Shown here: in pieces, positions 44,109-55,510 of the stretch
Numbering within the stretch: the stretch's first letter is position 1
Layout: each line of letters begins with the position of its first letter
Source of the DNA: Aselliscus stoliczkanus
Taxonomy: Eukaryota; Chordata; Mammalia; Chiroptera; Hipposideridae
Length of the DNA stretch: 64,000 bases
Direction of reading: 5' to 3'
NCBI GenBank assembly: GCA_033961575.1
Contig: CM066737.1
Coordinates: forward strand, 44,430,771 to 44,494,770
Translations under genes and position numbers: made by a program
The notes under the pieces: model-generated
Databases searched by the model: none
Told to the model about the DNA's origin: nothing
Seen by the model: the letters and a program-made list of their open reading frames with translations, nothing else

Positions 44109-45604
44109 TATCCCTGCCTCTTATTGCAGAGTAACTTTTCTAGTTCTTCCGTGTTTGTCATTCTCTTCTGGCCACATTTAAGTCTTCCCAGAGATATGCA
44201 AAAACATGCTAACTTAAAATCCAACTAACAATGGATGATATCGATCGCAACCAGGCTGGAATTTTCACCACTTGGCTTTGAGAGTATGACAAAAGACCTG
44301 CTTTATGACTCTAGAATACACTGTACTTACAGTCAATACTTACTTCAGCAAAACCTATCTCTTTTCCCAAAGGGGTCCAAGAAGTTATTCTAGTTGCTGC
44401 ATTACCTCCTTTTTCGACTTTGTCAATGCGGAAAATTCCAAACCCTTTCTCTTATTTCTCTCTGTCTCCAAGTAGTTCTGGATCACAGAATTGAAAAGTC
44501 TTTTACTTTGAGTTAAAAAGGAACTAACTCCTTTCATATGAATTAACTAACATACCAATACACATCTAGGTATGATGGGTGCTATAGTCAGAACAAAATA
44601 CAGATAGTTCACACATTCATTCATTCAACAAATTTTTACCAAGAACTATGTAAACTACATAACATTCTGTGTGAATGGATTATGATGAGTAACATGGACC
44701 CTGCTGACATCTCACAGAGTTTATCATTGAACAGCATAGATAAGCTATAGACAAATATAATACACAGCATAAAGGGACAAATGTTATGTAAGTGGTACAA
44801 ATGAAAGAGAATGTATCTTCAGAGAAGGGATAATTACCTCCCGGCTGATAACCTCATGTGATTAGTTTCCCTCCGTGACTGATCAGATGATATGTCAGGC
44901 TCATGAAGTAAGTTTAGTAAGCAACAAGATTTTTTCAATATTTCAACTCAATATAAAGAAACAATGAAATTCAATTGTGTCAACAATAAGCATAGTGTCG
45001 TTGGATGAGGGCAGCCTGTGGGCACCAAATATCCTGACAATTGCAGTGTTCCATCTGTAAATCCTTCTTTCTTTTCCTCAGGTTGTGGAAATAAAATATA
45101 ACAGTCCTCAAAAAGAGCAAAGTGGAGAATTTCCAATTTTGTCTTCAATAAACTGTTTGCGGCATTGAATAGAATGAAAATAATGATAGGCCTTTTGCCA
45201 CCAAAGCATAATGACCCTTGTGGCCTTTCTCCTCATTCTGTACCCTGTACTTTAGATGGTAAACAGCAATTTGAGTGGCAATACTGAAAAAGGTTTTAAC
45301 CCTCTCTGGCTCAACAAGCAAAAAGCAGACACAGAGCCCAAATTGTGCTTACTGAGCCTGAACTACTAGCAATGGGATGTTCCTGAATTTTCCTCTTTCC
45401 TCCAAGCTCACCGAAACAGGAAGTCCAGTATTAACAGATATAGGACCCTGATTGAGAAGGCAGAGAATCCATTGATAGCCAGAAAACTTATCAACCTAGA
45501 ACTTACTTTTACACTAATACTGATACTGCATAGGAAATTAGATTCTAAATTCTGTAGATGAAATTACCACCACCCTAAACATTTGAAAAGTAATGGAAAA
45601 GTTA
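44108..45604. other. Unique sequence with one L2 relic
   Basis: No gene. The reverse of an L2 3' end is seen at about 44614-44760 (ATTCATTCATTCAACAAAT then a degraded ACTATGTAAACTAC). A minus-strand frame at 44948-45148 has no features of a real exon. Confidence 0.4.
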
Positions 45605-45620
45605 GATTTCAAATATTTTT

Positions 45621-45718
45621 TTTTGAGGGCAGTGTCACTAGCCCTCCTATGTGGGATCAGAACCGGAGCCGCTGCCTTCCCAAGCCAGTGCTTAACCACC
45701 TCGCCAAGCGGCCGGCCC
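45621..45718 (-). mobile_element. Short SINE
   Basis: TSD GATTTCAAATATTTTT at about 45605-45620 and 45719-45734. Head complement CGGCCGGCCC. Confidence 0.9.
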
Positions 45719-45734
45719 GATTTCAAATATTTTT

Positions 45735-46875
45735 TACAGTCAAGGAAAAAAACAGTAATTTATTTTCTTCACATAGCATGTAAAAACTCTGACTTTTCTT
45801 TAAAGAATGTTGAATTATAAAACCTAACTCTGAATATTAAATGTCACAGATGTGATGAAGTAACACCTTAATAAGCTTGCCAGATTTAGTGAATAAAATT
45901 TCAGGATGCCTAGTTGAATTTGAATTCAAGATAAACCACAAGTAACTTTTTTAGTATAAGTATGACCTATGCAATAACTCGCAACACTAACCTTAGAGAG
46001 CATTGTTTGACTATATAGTATTCCATTGGGCAGGTTAAATTTTATGAGCCAGGTTTGCTTTTAGTTCCTAGGTTTTCATCTTTCTACATTCCTGCATGTC
46101 TTCTAAGCATACATGATTTATTTGAATAAATGCAAAGATCTTCTGTGAAGAAGACTATTCCACAAATGAATTATTTTAAAGCCCAGCACACTTTTGCAAA
46201 AAAAAAAAAAAAAGTGAACAAGAAGTTTCTTTTTGGTCCCCTTTTTGTGCCATCCCAATTGCTTTTTACTTGATCTGGGTTGAGTCATTCAGACAGATGC
46301 CTCAACTTTCTACTGTTCTTGCTGTGAAGGCTCAAGCAGAATGAAGTGGGGTGGGGTGGAGGATGGGGGAAGTCTAGAAACTGAGTCTGAAAAGTAGAAA
46401 TATTTTAAATGAGAATTTGGAAAGCACCCAAAATGAATAGGTAGTGAGCTAAAATGTCAACTTTACTTGGGATTTCCCTTTAATTAAAGAATCTCATGCC
46501 TCCAAATATAACTTAAATACTTTACCTTTTCTGATCATTTCAGTGAACATTCAATTTACACTTCTATCAGAGGGTTCCAAAATGTCTGAAAAGTTGACAA
46601 TTCTGCATTTAGCTCTTAACGAGTTTTACAAGGAAAAATAACATCACCATATTTGAATATCTTGATATCTATTTCCAGGATTACTTAATTATTCTGTGTC
46701 TCAAAAGGAGATTAGTTCCCTCTACCTCAGTTCATCCCTGAAGAGAGGTTCTAAGTATGACAAACAGAATAAATGAATATGAATAACATAGGCTGTTCCC
46801 CTAAACTTGTAACAATTTTTTTGGGGGGCAACAAATTATGCACACAAAAACTGTAAGAAATATTATGGATTTTCA
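45735..46875. other. AT-rich unique sequence
   Basis: Nothing recognised. Confidence 0.35.
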
Positions 46876-46889
46876 GTAGTTCCTTTTTT

Positions 46890-47312
46890 TTTTAAGATTT
46901 TACTGGGGAATTGGGGGAAGGGAACAGCGTTGGGGAATCGGGGAAGGGGAACAGACAATTTGCTGTCCTTTTGTTCTTCAGTCTAGTTGCGGAGGACGTT
47001 GCTTCACTGGCCCATGTTAGTATTGTCATTGCTCTCTTCCCAGATGAGGCAGATCGGTCGCTGGCCTCTGGATGTTGCTCACCGCGGCTATTGGCAGCTC
47101 ACACTGGCTGCCAGCCACTCACTGTAGCCTATGGCAGCCCACTGCCGCAGGGGCTGCAGCCTACACCGTCGCCGGGGCTTGCAGCCCAGCTCCAGGTGGA
47201 GCTGTTGTTAGCTGTAGAGGGCAGTGTCACTGGCCCTCATATGTGGGATCCAAACCGGGGCCGCTGGCATCCCAAAACCAGCTCTTAAAAAATGCGCCAC
47301 ACGGCTGGCCCC
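46890..47312 (-). mobile_element. Long SINE
   Basis: TSD GTAGTTCCTTTTTT at about 46876-46889 and 47313-47326. Close to the young subtype of 33553-34000 but with the full CATATGTGGGATCC. Confidence 0.9.
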
Positions 47313-47326
47313 GTAGTTCCTTTTTT

Positions 47327-47915
47327 GTATAATAAGAAAACATTTTAATGAAACCCAGAGACAGTTTATCAGGTTTTTAACTTTATTATGACAGATATCC
47401 TAGATTACAAGATAATCTTAAACGTCATATTTGATTTTTAAAAATTATTGATTTTTCAAACATTTCTTATAAATTCTTTAACCTTTTAGTTTGAAAATGT
47501 GATTTGTACTCCTGTCTTTTGTGTATATGCTTTGGTAAAACAGACAGAGTACTTTTGTGTACTCTACTTACTTGAAACCCCATGAATTATTGAGTTACGT
47601 AGGTAACATTATTTTACCGAAAAAAATATTGAGTTTCAGAGAGGTTAAGTGATTTGCAGAAGGACACACAGAACTAAGTGCCTGAGTTGCCTGTAGAAAT
47701 GAGTAATAACTCTATTTAGGCACTTTCACATATAATATTTGCCCTCTCAGGATATGGAGTAATAATGGAAAAATATTGATGTGCTTTTGATTATGATGAT
47801 TATTAAATCTTTTGTTCAGCCACCAAGCACTACAAAGGCCCAAAAGATACAAAGGCCCCAATGATGCTGACATAAGGAAAAATGTAACTTCAGATTAAGT
47901 TTCAGTTCTTATTTA
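47327..47915. other. AT-rich sequence with a possible MIR-type relic
   Basis: GAGTTTCAGAGAGGTTAAGTGATTTGCAGAAGGACACACAGA at 47630-47672 is the typical MIR-family inner phrase. No gene. Confidence 0.45.
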
Positions 47916-47918
47916 CTT

Positions 47919-48062
47919 ATTTTTTTTTTAGCTGAGCCATCCTGCCACCTGTTGGCAGCTCAGCGTCAGCCCAGCTCACGCTGGGCATTGAACTGCTGTT
48001 GCTCAGAGCTCAGCTCACACTCTTGAGTGAGCTCTTAACCAACTTAGCCACTGGGTCGGCCC
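47919..48062 (-). mobile_element. Medium SINE
   Basis: Same medium subtype as 34960-35153 and 54954-55096: tail complement TTAGCTGAGCCATCCTGCCA, head complement GCCACTGGGTCGGCCC. Confidence 0.8.
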
Positions 48063-48089
48063 TTCAAGCTTTAATGTTGATTGAAAAAA

Positions 48090-48420
48090 CATTCTTCTAA
48101 TAGATGCAGAAAAAGCATTTGACAAAATCCAGCAGCCATTTATGATAAAAACTGTTAGCAAACCGGGAAGAGTGAGATCATATCTCAACATAATAAAGGC
48201 CATATATGATAAGCCCATAGGAAACATCGTACTCAGTGGGGAAAGGCTAAAAGCTTTCCCCTTAAGATCAGAAACAAGACAAGGCTGGCCACTTTCACCA
48301 CTTCTATTTAACATACTTCTGGAAGTTCTAGCCACAGCAATCAGACAAGAAAATAAAATAAAAGGCATCCGAATTGGAAAAGATGAAGAAAAATAGTCAT
48401 TATATGCAGATGACATGATA

Positions 48421-48472
<52 letters not shown>

Positions 48473-48504
48473 CATTCAATGCAATTCCAATCAAACTACC
48501 AAGG

Positions 48505-48562
<58 letters not shown>

Positions 48563-50146
48563 ATCTCAAAGACTTCGCCAAAAAAACTGCTAGACTGATA
48601 AACAAATTTGGTAAGGTAGCAGGATGCAAAATTAATATTCAGAAATCAATTGCATTTGTATACACCAATAATAAACTATCAGTAGAAAATCAGGAAATCA
48701 ATCCCTTTTACAATTGCTTAAAAAACAACAAAATATCCAGGAATCAATTTAACTAAAAAAGTAAAAGACCTGTACTCACAAAATTATGAGACACTGAAGA
48801 GAGAAATCAAAGCAGATATCAATAAATGGAAATACATACCATGCTCATGGATAGGAAGAATTAATACAGTTAAAATGTCAATACTACCTCAGGCTATATA
48901 TAGATTCAATGCAATTCCAATCAAACTACCAAGGACATTTTTCTCAGAAATAGAACATAGAATCCTAAAATTTATATGGAACCACAGAAGATCCCGAATA
49001 GCCACGGCAATCCTGAGAAATAAGAACAAAGTGGGAGGCATCACACTACCAGACATCAAAACATACTACAGGGCTACAGTCATCAAAATAGTATGGTACT
49101 GGCATAAAAGCAGACACATAGACCAATGGAAGAGAATAGAGTGCCCAGGAATAAACCCATCCATATACGGTCATTTAATCTAAGACAATGGAAGCAAGAA
49201 TTTATATTGGAGGAAAGATAGTCTATTTAATAAATGGTGTTGGGAAAATTGGACTGACACGTGCAAAAAGATGAAAAGGGACCACCTACTTACACCATAT
49301 ATGAGAACAAACTCAAAATGGATTAAAGACTTAAATGTAAGACCTGAAGCCATAAAACTCCTAGAAGAAAACATAGGGAGTAAGTTTTCAGACATTATTC
49401 TGAGTAATATTTTTACCGATATATACCCTTGGGCTAGGGAAATAAAAGAAAAAATGAACATATGGGATTACATCAAACTTAAAAGTTTTTTCACAGCAAA
49501 GGAAATCATCAATCAAATAAAAAGGCAGCCTACTGAATGGGAGAAGATATTTGCCAACTACATATGTGATAAGGGGTTAATATCCAAAATTTCTAAAACA
49601 CTCGTGAAACTCAACACCAAAATAACAAAAAACCCAATTAAAAAGTTGTCAGATGATATGAAGAGGCAGTTCTCTAAAGAGGACATACAGATGGCCAACA
49701 GGCATATGAAAATATGTTCAACCTCACTAATCTTCAGAGAAATGCAAATAAAAACCACAATGAGATACCACCTCATTCCAGACAGAATGGCTATCACCAA
49801 TAAATCAAGAAACAACAAGTCCTGGCCAGGTTTTGGAGAAAAGGGAACCCTGGTGCTCTGTTGGTGGGACTGCAGATTGGTGCAGCCATTATGGAAATCA
49901 GTATGGAGGTATCTCAAAAAACTGGAAATGGCACTACCGTATGGTTCAACAATTCCACTCTTGGGTATCTACACAGAAGAATCCAAGATGCTAATTCGAA
50001 AAAAATATATGCACCCCTATGTTACTGCAGTGCTATTTACAATAGCCAAGACTTGGAAACAATCGAAATTCCCGTCGGTAGATGACTGGATTAAGAAACT
50101 GGTACATTTATGCAATGGAGTATTAGTTCGCTATAAAGAAGAATGA
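48090..50146 (+). pseudogene. L1 ORF2 fragment (reverse transcriptase to C-terminus)
   Basis: Reverse-transcriptase motifs are visible: [28 protein letters not shown] and the catalytic [10 protein letters not shown] at about 48402-48431, preceded by a stop. After the TA arrays come [20 protein letters not shown], then a 291-codon frame at 49271-50146. That frame holds the region between the reverse transcriptase and the C-terminus ([28 protein letters not shown]-type end). Stops and frameshifts at several points make it non-functional. Confidence 0.85.
48422..48558. repeat. Two (TA)n arrays with 40-bp L1 filler between
   Basis: TA arrays at 48422-48470 and 48511-48558 flank a 40-bp segment, 48471-48510. 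Its last 36 bp are identical to 48905-48940 further down the same L1 (ATTCAATGCAATTCCAATCA...). The arrays sit just after the YADD codons, where the normal L1 has a short ATACTATATATAG. Confidence 0.95.
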
Positions 50147-50759
50147 AATTGTACCATTTGCAACGATATGGAGGGACCTAGAGACTATTTTGTTAAGTGA
50201 AATAAGTCAGTCAGAGAAAGACAAACACCATATGATCTCACTTAAATGTGGAATCTGAAAAACTGAATGAACGAGCAAAGTAAACAGAAACAGTCTCATT
50301 GATGTAGAGGAAAAACTGATGGTTGTTAGTTGTGAGGGGGGTAGGATGAGGGAGAAGGGGAAGGGATTACACAGCATAAATAGACAACTACAATATTGCC
50401 ACAGTGATATGAAAGAAAGTTCAGGGAATATAATAATGTTGTAAATATTTTGTGGGGTGTCAGTTGGTCACATGTCTTGTTAGGGAGACCACTTCATGGA
50501 TGGAGTAGAGAGGCTTGATCACTGCACTGTACACCTGAAGCTGATGTTGTATATTGTTTGCCAACTGTAATGGAATATATAGATAGTCAGGGGATGTGGA
50601 TTATACTGTGGAAGGGAGTCAAAGGAATTGTAATAGATATGTATGATATGGGGGGGAGGAGTGGGGTGGCGAACTGGGGGAGGGGGTTGTCACTTTGAGG
50701 GGTAAAAAGTATAACTATTGCTCTGTGTTGTACACCAGAAACCAATTAAAAAATGTTTA

Positions 50760-51100
50760 TTTCACAAAAAGAATTTTAAAATGTATATATATTCTTCTAT
50801 ATGTGACTTTTTGCCATATACATTATACAGTATGTCTTTTGTCCAAGGAAGCTTCAATTACAAGAACAAAATTGAAATAAATGCCTATATGCAGATAAAA
50901 TATATTTTTAAAGTAATTAAAAAATTTTTTCCACATCTTGAAATACATATATTTAACAATAGTATTGGCATTTAAATCAGTATGTACAGTAAAACTACAT
51001 TAACTGAAATTGTAATAATATAAAATATATGATAGGTTATAGGTTAGCTCTAAGTATACATTTTCACTGTCATTTTTAAGAAAATGCCAAGCAAATTAAT
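50760..51100. other. AT-rich sequence
   Basis: Nothing recognised. Confidence 0.35.
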
Positions 51101-51118
51101 CATGTTCTCAATTTTCTT

Positions 51119-51972
51119 AAAAAGATTTTATTGGGGGCCGGCCGAGTGGCGCATTGGTTAAGCGCTGGTTTTGGGATGCCAGCGGCCCCGGTTCGGATCC
51201 CACATGAGGGCCAGTGACACTGCCCTCTACAGCTAACAACAGCTCCACCTGGAGCTGGGCTGTGCGAGCCCCGGTGATGGTGTGGGCTGCAGCCCCTGCT
51301 GCAGTGGGCTGCCATAGGCTACAGTGAGTGGCCCGCAGCCAGCGTGAGCGGCTGACAGCCAAGCGTGAGCTGCCAATAGCCGCGATGAGCGACATCCAGA
51401 GGCCAGCGACCGATCTGCCTCATCCGGGAAGAGCGCAATGACGATACCAACAGTGAAGCAACATCCTCCGCAACTAAACTGAAGAACAAGAAGACGGCAA
51501 CTTGTCTGTTCCCCTTCCCCGATTCCCCAACGCTGTTCCCCTCCACCAATTCCCCAATAAAATCTTTAAAAAAAAAAAAAAGATTTTATTGGGGAATTGG
51601 GGGAGGGGTAAAGCACTGGGGAATCAGAGAAGGGGAACAGACAAGTTGCTGTCCTTTTGTTCTTCAGTCTAGTTGTGGAGGATGTCGCTTCACTGGCCCA
51701 TGTTGATATTGTGATCATTGTGCTCTTCCTGGTTGAGGCAGTCAGTCACCATCCATTGAACGGCCACTCACTGTGGCTCACGGCAGCCCCCTGCAGCCTA
51801 CGCAGTTGCTGGTGACTCACAGCTGCCCAGCTACAGGTCGAACTGTTTTTCACCAACTTAGCTGTAGAGGGCACAGTGTCACTGGCCCATGTGGAACTGG
51901 TACTGATGACCCTGCTGTTCAGAGCTTGCGCTGCAAGACAACTCTTAACCAACAAGCCACTCGGCCGTCCCC
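51119..51972 (-). mobile_element. Long SINE interrupted by another SINE
   Basis: The 3' tail complement (AAAAAGATTTTATTGGGG) is at 51119-51136 and the rest at 51577-51972, ending CCACTCGGCCGTCCCC. An outer, imperfect TSD (TTCTCAATTTTCTT / TCCTCAATTCTTAA) flanks the whole. The body differs from other long copies, so it is an older or divergent subtype. Confidence 0.85.
51136..51576 (+). mobile_element. Long SINE, young-looking, inside an opposite SINE
   Basis: TSD AAAAAGATTTTATTGGGG (18 bp) at 51119-51136 and 51577-51594; the copies are host SINE sequence. Near-identical to 33553-34000. The tail is AATAAAATCTTT plus a pure A-run. Confidence 0.9.
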
Positions 51973-53646
51973 AAGGTCCTCAATTCTTAACATATGTACT
52001 CTGAGTGCTTTTCAAGCCGACATACACATACATATGCACATATGTTTTATATTAGTATATGAATTTAGAATATTCTTTTTAATAAAAATTCTTCATGGAG
52101 TTTTGTACAAAAACATCATTAGTTTGGTTTAACTTAATGTACACCCTTAAACATAAAAATTGCATATTTTAGCATATGGAAATTCTAGTCAGAATAATTG
52201 GGTAACAAAAATAAATAAAAGGCATCCAAACTGGAAAGGTAGAAGTAAAGCTATCTGTATTTGCATATATGAGTGTATGTGCAGAAAATCCTAAAGAATG
52301 AACAAAAAAGTTACAGCTAGTAAATGAATTCAACAAAGTTAAACGATACAATATCAACATGCCAAAATTAATTATATTTCTATACACTAGCAGTGAACAA
52401 TCCAAGAAGGAAATTTTAAAGAATTTTTAAAAACTCTTACAACTCAACAAAGAGGTTCATTCCTTGTAAAACTCTCAAAATACTAGAAGTAGAAAGAAAC
52501 TTTCAATTTGACAAAAGGCACCTACAAAATGTCTGTAAGTAACATCACATTTAATGGTAAAAAATTGAATGCTTTGCTTTTAAGATCAGGAACAAGATGA
52601 AAAGCTCTGTTCTTCCCACTCCTATTCTTCTATTCAACATTTTACTGCACATTCTAGCAAGTGTGATAAGGCAACAAATAAAAGTCATTCAGATTGGAAG
52701 GAAAGAGGTAAGACTGTCTTTATTCACACATGACACGATCATCTATATAAAAAATCTTAAAGCTACTAGCTATATTGAGCTTAATAAGGTTACAGGAAAT
52801 AAGATATAAAAGGAAACATCAATGTTCTTTCTGTATACTAGCAATTAACAATTGGGAATTTTATTTAAATACAACAATACCATTGACAATAGCATAAAAA
52901 TAACCATGAAATACATAGGTATAAAACTAACAAAAGATATTCAAGACAAGTATACTGAAAGCTAGAAAAAACTACTGAAAGAATTTTTAAAAATTATAAA
53001 TAAATAGATATAAGGTGTTCATAGATCACATGACTCAATTTTGCGATTTTGTCCAAATTGATGTATAGATCCATATTTATTCAAATTCACATGGACATAC
53101 AAAGTATCTAGAATAGCTAAAACAACTTTGGGAGAAAAGTACAAAGTTGGAGGGGTTTAAGAATATCTGTTTCTAAAACTCTGCAGTAAATCAAAACCTT
53201 ATACTACTAGTGTCTTTACATTAGTTTATCTTTATAAACATGTAGATCAATGGAAAGAATTAGTGTTCAGAAATAAGTCCACACATATATGGACAGCTAA
53301 TTTTCAAAAATGAATAAAATACAATTCAATGGAGAAACAATATTGTTTTCTTCAAATTTTGCTGAAATATTTAGATATCCATATGGAAAAACATGAATGT
53401 GGGTCCACACCTTTTATCATATATGAAAATTAACTCAAAAAGGATCATAGACCTGAATGTGAAACCTGAATATATAAAACTTATAGAAATAATATAGCAG
53501 AAAATTTTTGAATCCTTAGATTAGCAAAGATTTCATAGATATCATATCAAAGTACAGTCCATAAAAGCAAACATTGTTAAAATAGACTTCATAAAATTCT
53601 AATATTCTGCTATTTGAAAGACACTGTTAAAAGAATGAAATGATCA

Positions 53647-54119
53647 GGGCTGGCCAAGTGGTGCATTGGTTAAGAGCTGGCTTGGGATGCCAGTTCTGAG
53701 CAACAGAGCCCCGGTTCGGATCCCATATATGAGGGCCAATGATACTGCCCTCTACAGCTAAGATTGTGAACAACAGTTGGACCTGGAGCTGGGCTGCTGT
53801 GAATCGCCGGTGAAGGCGTAGCTGCAGCCCCTGCTGCAGTGGGCTGCCATAAGCTACAGAGAGTGGCCGGCAGCCAGCATGAGCGGTCGGCAGCCGGTGT
53901 GAGCTGCCAAGAGCCGCCGTGAGTGGCTGTCCAGAGGTCGGCAACCAATCTGCCTCACCCAGGAAGAGCGCAATGACAATACCAACATGGGCCAGTGAAG
54001 CAATGTCCTCCACAACTAGACTGAATAGCAAAAGGACAGCAACTTGTCTATTCCCCTTCCCTGATTCCTCAACACTGTTCCCCTCCCCCAATTCCCCAAG
54101 AAAATCTTTAAAGAGAAAA
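53647..54119 (+). mobile_element. Long SINE at a reused target
   Basis: TSD AAAAGAATGAAATGATCA at 53629-53646, and AAAAGAATGTGAAAGATCA at 54120-54138. A related AATGTAAAGAC follows the next L1 at 54753-54763. Confidence 0.85.
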
Positions 54120-54138
54120 AAAAGAATGTGAAAGATCA

Positions 54139-54524
54139 TATGGTATTTTTCTTTTTCCGACTGACTTATTTTACTTAACATGGTAGTCTCTAGGTTTATC
54201 CATATCGTTCAAATGGTACGATTTCATTTTTCTTTATAGCGGAGTACTACGCCATTGAATAAATGTACCACAGTTTCTTAATCCAGGAGGGGGGTGGGGA
54301 TGAGGGAGAAGGGGAAGGGACTAGACAGCATAAATGCATAACTACAATATTGCCACAGGGATACAAAAGATAATTCAGGGAATATAACTAATAATGTAAA
54401 TATTTTGTAGGGTGTCAGATGGTCACATGTTTTGTTAGGGAGACCACTTCATGGATGGGGTAGAGGCTTGATCACTGAACTGTACATCTGAAGCCAATGT
54501 TGTATAATATTGTATGTCAGCAAT

Positions 54525-54577
<53 letters not shown>

Positions 54578-54752
54578 TGAGATGTGTAGTATAGTGTGGA
54601 AGTGGATTCAATGGAATTGTAGTAGATATATATAATAAGGGGGGAGTGGGGTGGTGGATTGGGGGAGGGGCTGTCACTTTGAGGGGTAAACAATATAACT
54701 ATTGCACTGTGTTGTGCACCTGAAACTAATTTAAAATTTAAAAATTAAAAAA
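54139..54752 (+). mobile_element. L1 3' end with 5' inversion
   Basis: 54139-54284 is antisense ORF2 end (CTTTATAGCGGAGTACTACG). From 54285 on it is sense 3'UTR (GGTGGGGATGAGGGAGAAGG), ending CACCTGAAACTAATTTAAAA. A typical twin-priming product. A TA array is at 54531-54573. Confidence 0.8.
54531..54573. repeat. (TA)n in L1 3'UTR
   Basis: TA array at the ATTGAATATA...ATTCATGA point of the 3'UTR. Confidence 0.9.
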
Positions 54753-54953
54753 AATGTAAAGACAAGCCATGGACTGAGTGAAAATTTTGCATGTAGATGA
54801 TAAAGACTTGCACACAGACTATCTAAAGAACTCTTAAAACTGAATAATAAGAAAACAAACAACCAAATTTAACATGGGCAAGATTTGAGTAGACACTTCA
54901 CTAAAAGGAAATATATGAATGGCAAATAGACACATGAAAAAGATGCTCATCTA

Positions 54954-55096
54954 GGGCCAGCTGAGTGGCTCAGTTGGTTAAGAGCTCTCTCAAGAGTGGA
55001 AGCTGAGCTCTGAGCAACAGCTGTTCGATGTCCAGCCTGATCTGAGTTGCCGCTGAGCTGCCAACAGGTGGCAGGATGGCTCAGCTTAAAAAAAAA
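54954..55096 (+). mobile_element. Medium SINE
   Basis: Head GGGCCAGCTGAGTGGCTCAG; ends GCCAACAGGTGGCAGGATGG, CTCAGC and A-tail. TSD AGATGCTCATC / AGAAGCTCATC. Confidence 0.85.
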
Positions 55097-55510
55097 AGAA
55101 GCTCATCATTAGTCATTGAAGTAAATAAGATACCATACACATCTATTAGAATTGCTAAAATGAAAATGAATGACCATACTAAAGATTGACAAAGATGTGG
55201 AGGGACTGGAATGCTCATGTACTACTTGTGGTAGTGTAAAATGATACAACCACTTTGGAAACCAGTTTGGCAGCTTCTCAAAACATTAAACGTACACCTG
55301 GCATATGATACATCCATTCCACCCCTAAGTAATTGTTCAAGAAAAATTAGATACTTGTAGACAAGTGTTCATAGCATCTTTATTTGTAAAATAGCCCCAA
55401 ACAGGAAACATCCCAAATATCCATCAATGGGTGAAAGGATAAACAAATTGTGATATACCTATATGAAGTATGATCAAATAATACAGTAAATTTTTAAATA
55501 AAAACATTAT

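Larger units (their letters stand above)
48066..50752 (+). mobile_element. 5'-truncated L1, sense strand
   Basis: Starts in the reverse-transcriptase region of ORF2 and runs through the ORF2 end to a 3'UTR ending ACCAGAAACCAATTAAAAAA. Its 3'UTR (GATGTAGAGGAAAAACTGAT, CACTGCACTGTACACCTGAA) is the same type as in copies A and B, so it is probably the autonomous relative of the half-L1s. Two TA arrays interrupt the coding part. Confidence 0.85.

Noticed and set aside
46911..47288. Frames of 80-150 codons recurring in several places (7306, 15786, 23722, 33523, 40144, 51117, 53627)
   Set aside because: They recur because they are the same long SINE translated. Frames differ between copies and carry no selection signal that can be seen.
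48015..48756. Frames rich in Tyr-Ile repeats (also near 6480-7059, 23589-24203, 54435-54677)
   Set aside because: Translations of TA microsatellites.
49271..50146. 291-codon open frame on the plus strand
   Set aside because: It is the C-terminal part of L1 ORF2, within an otherwise broken L1, not a host gene.
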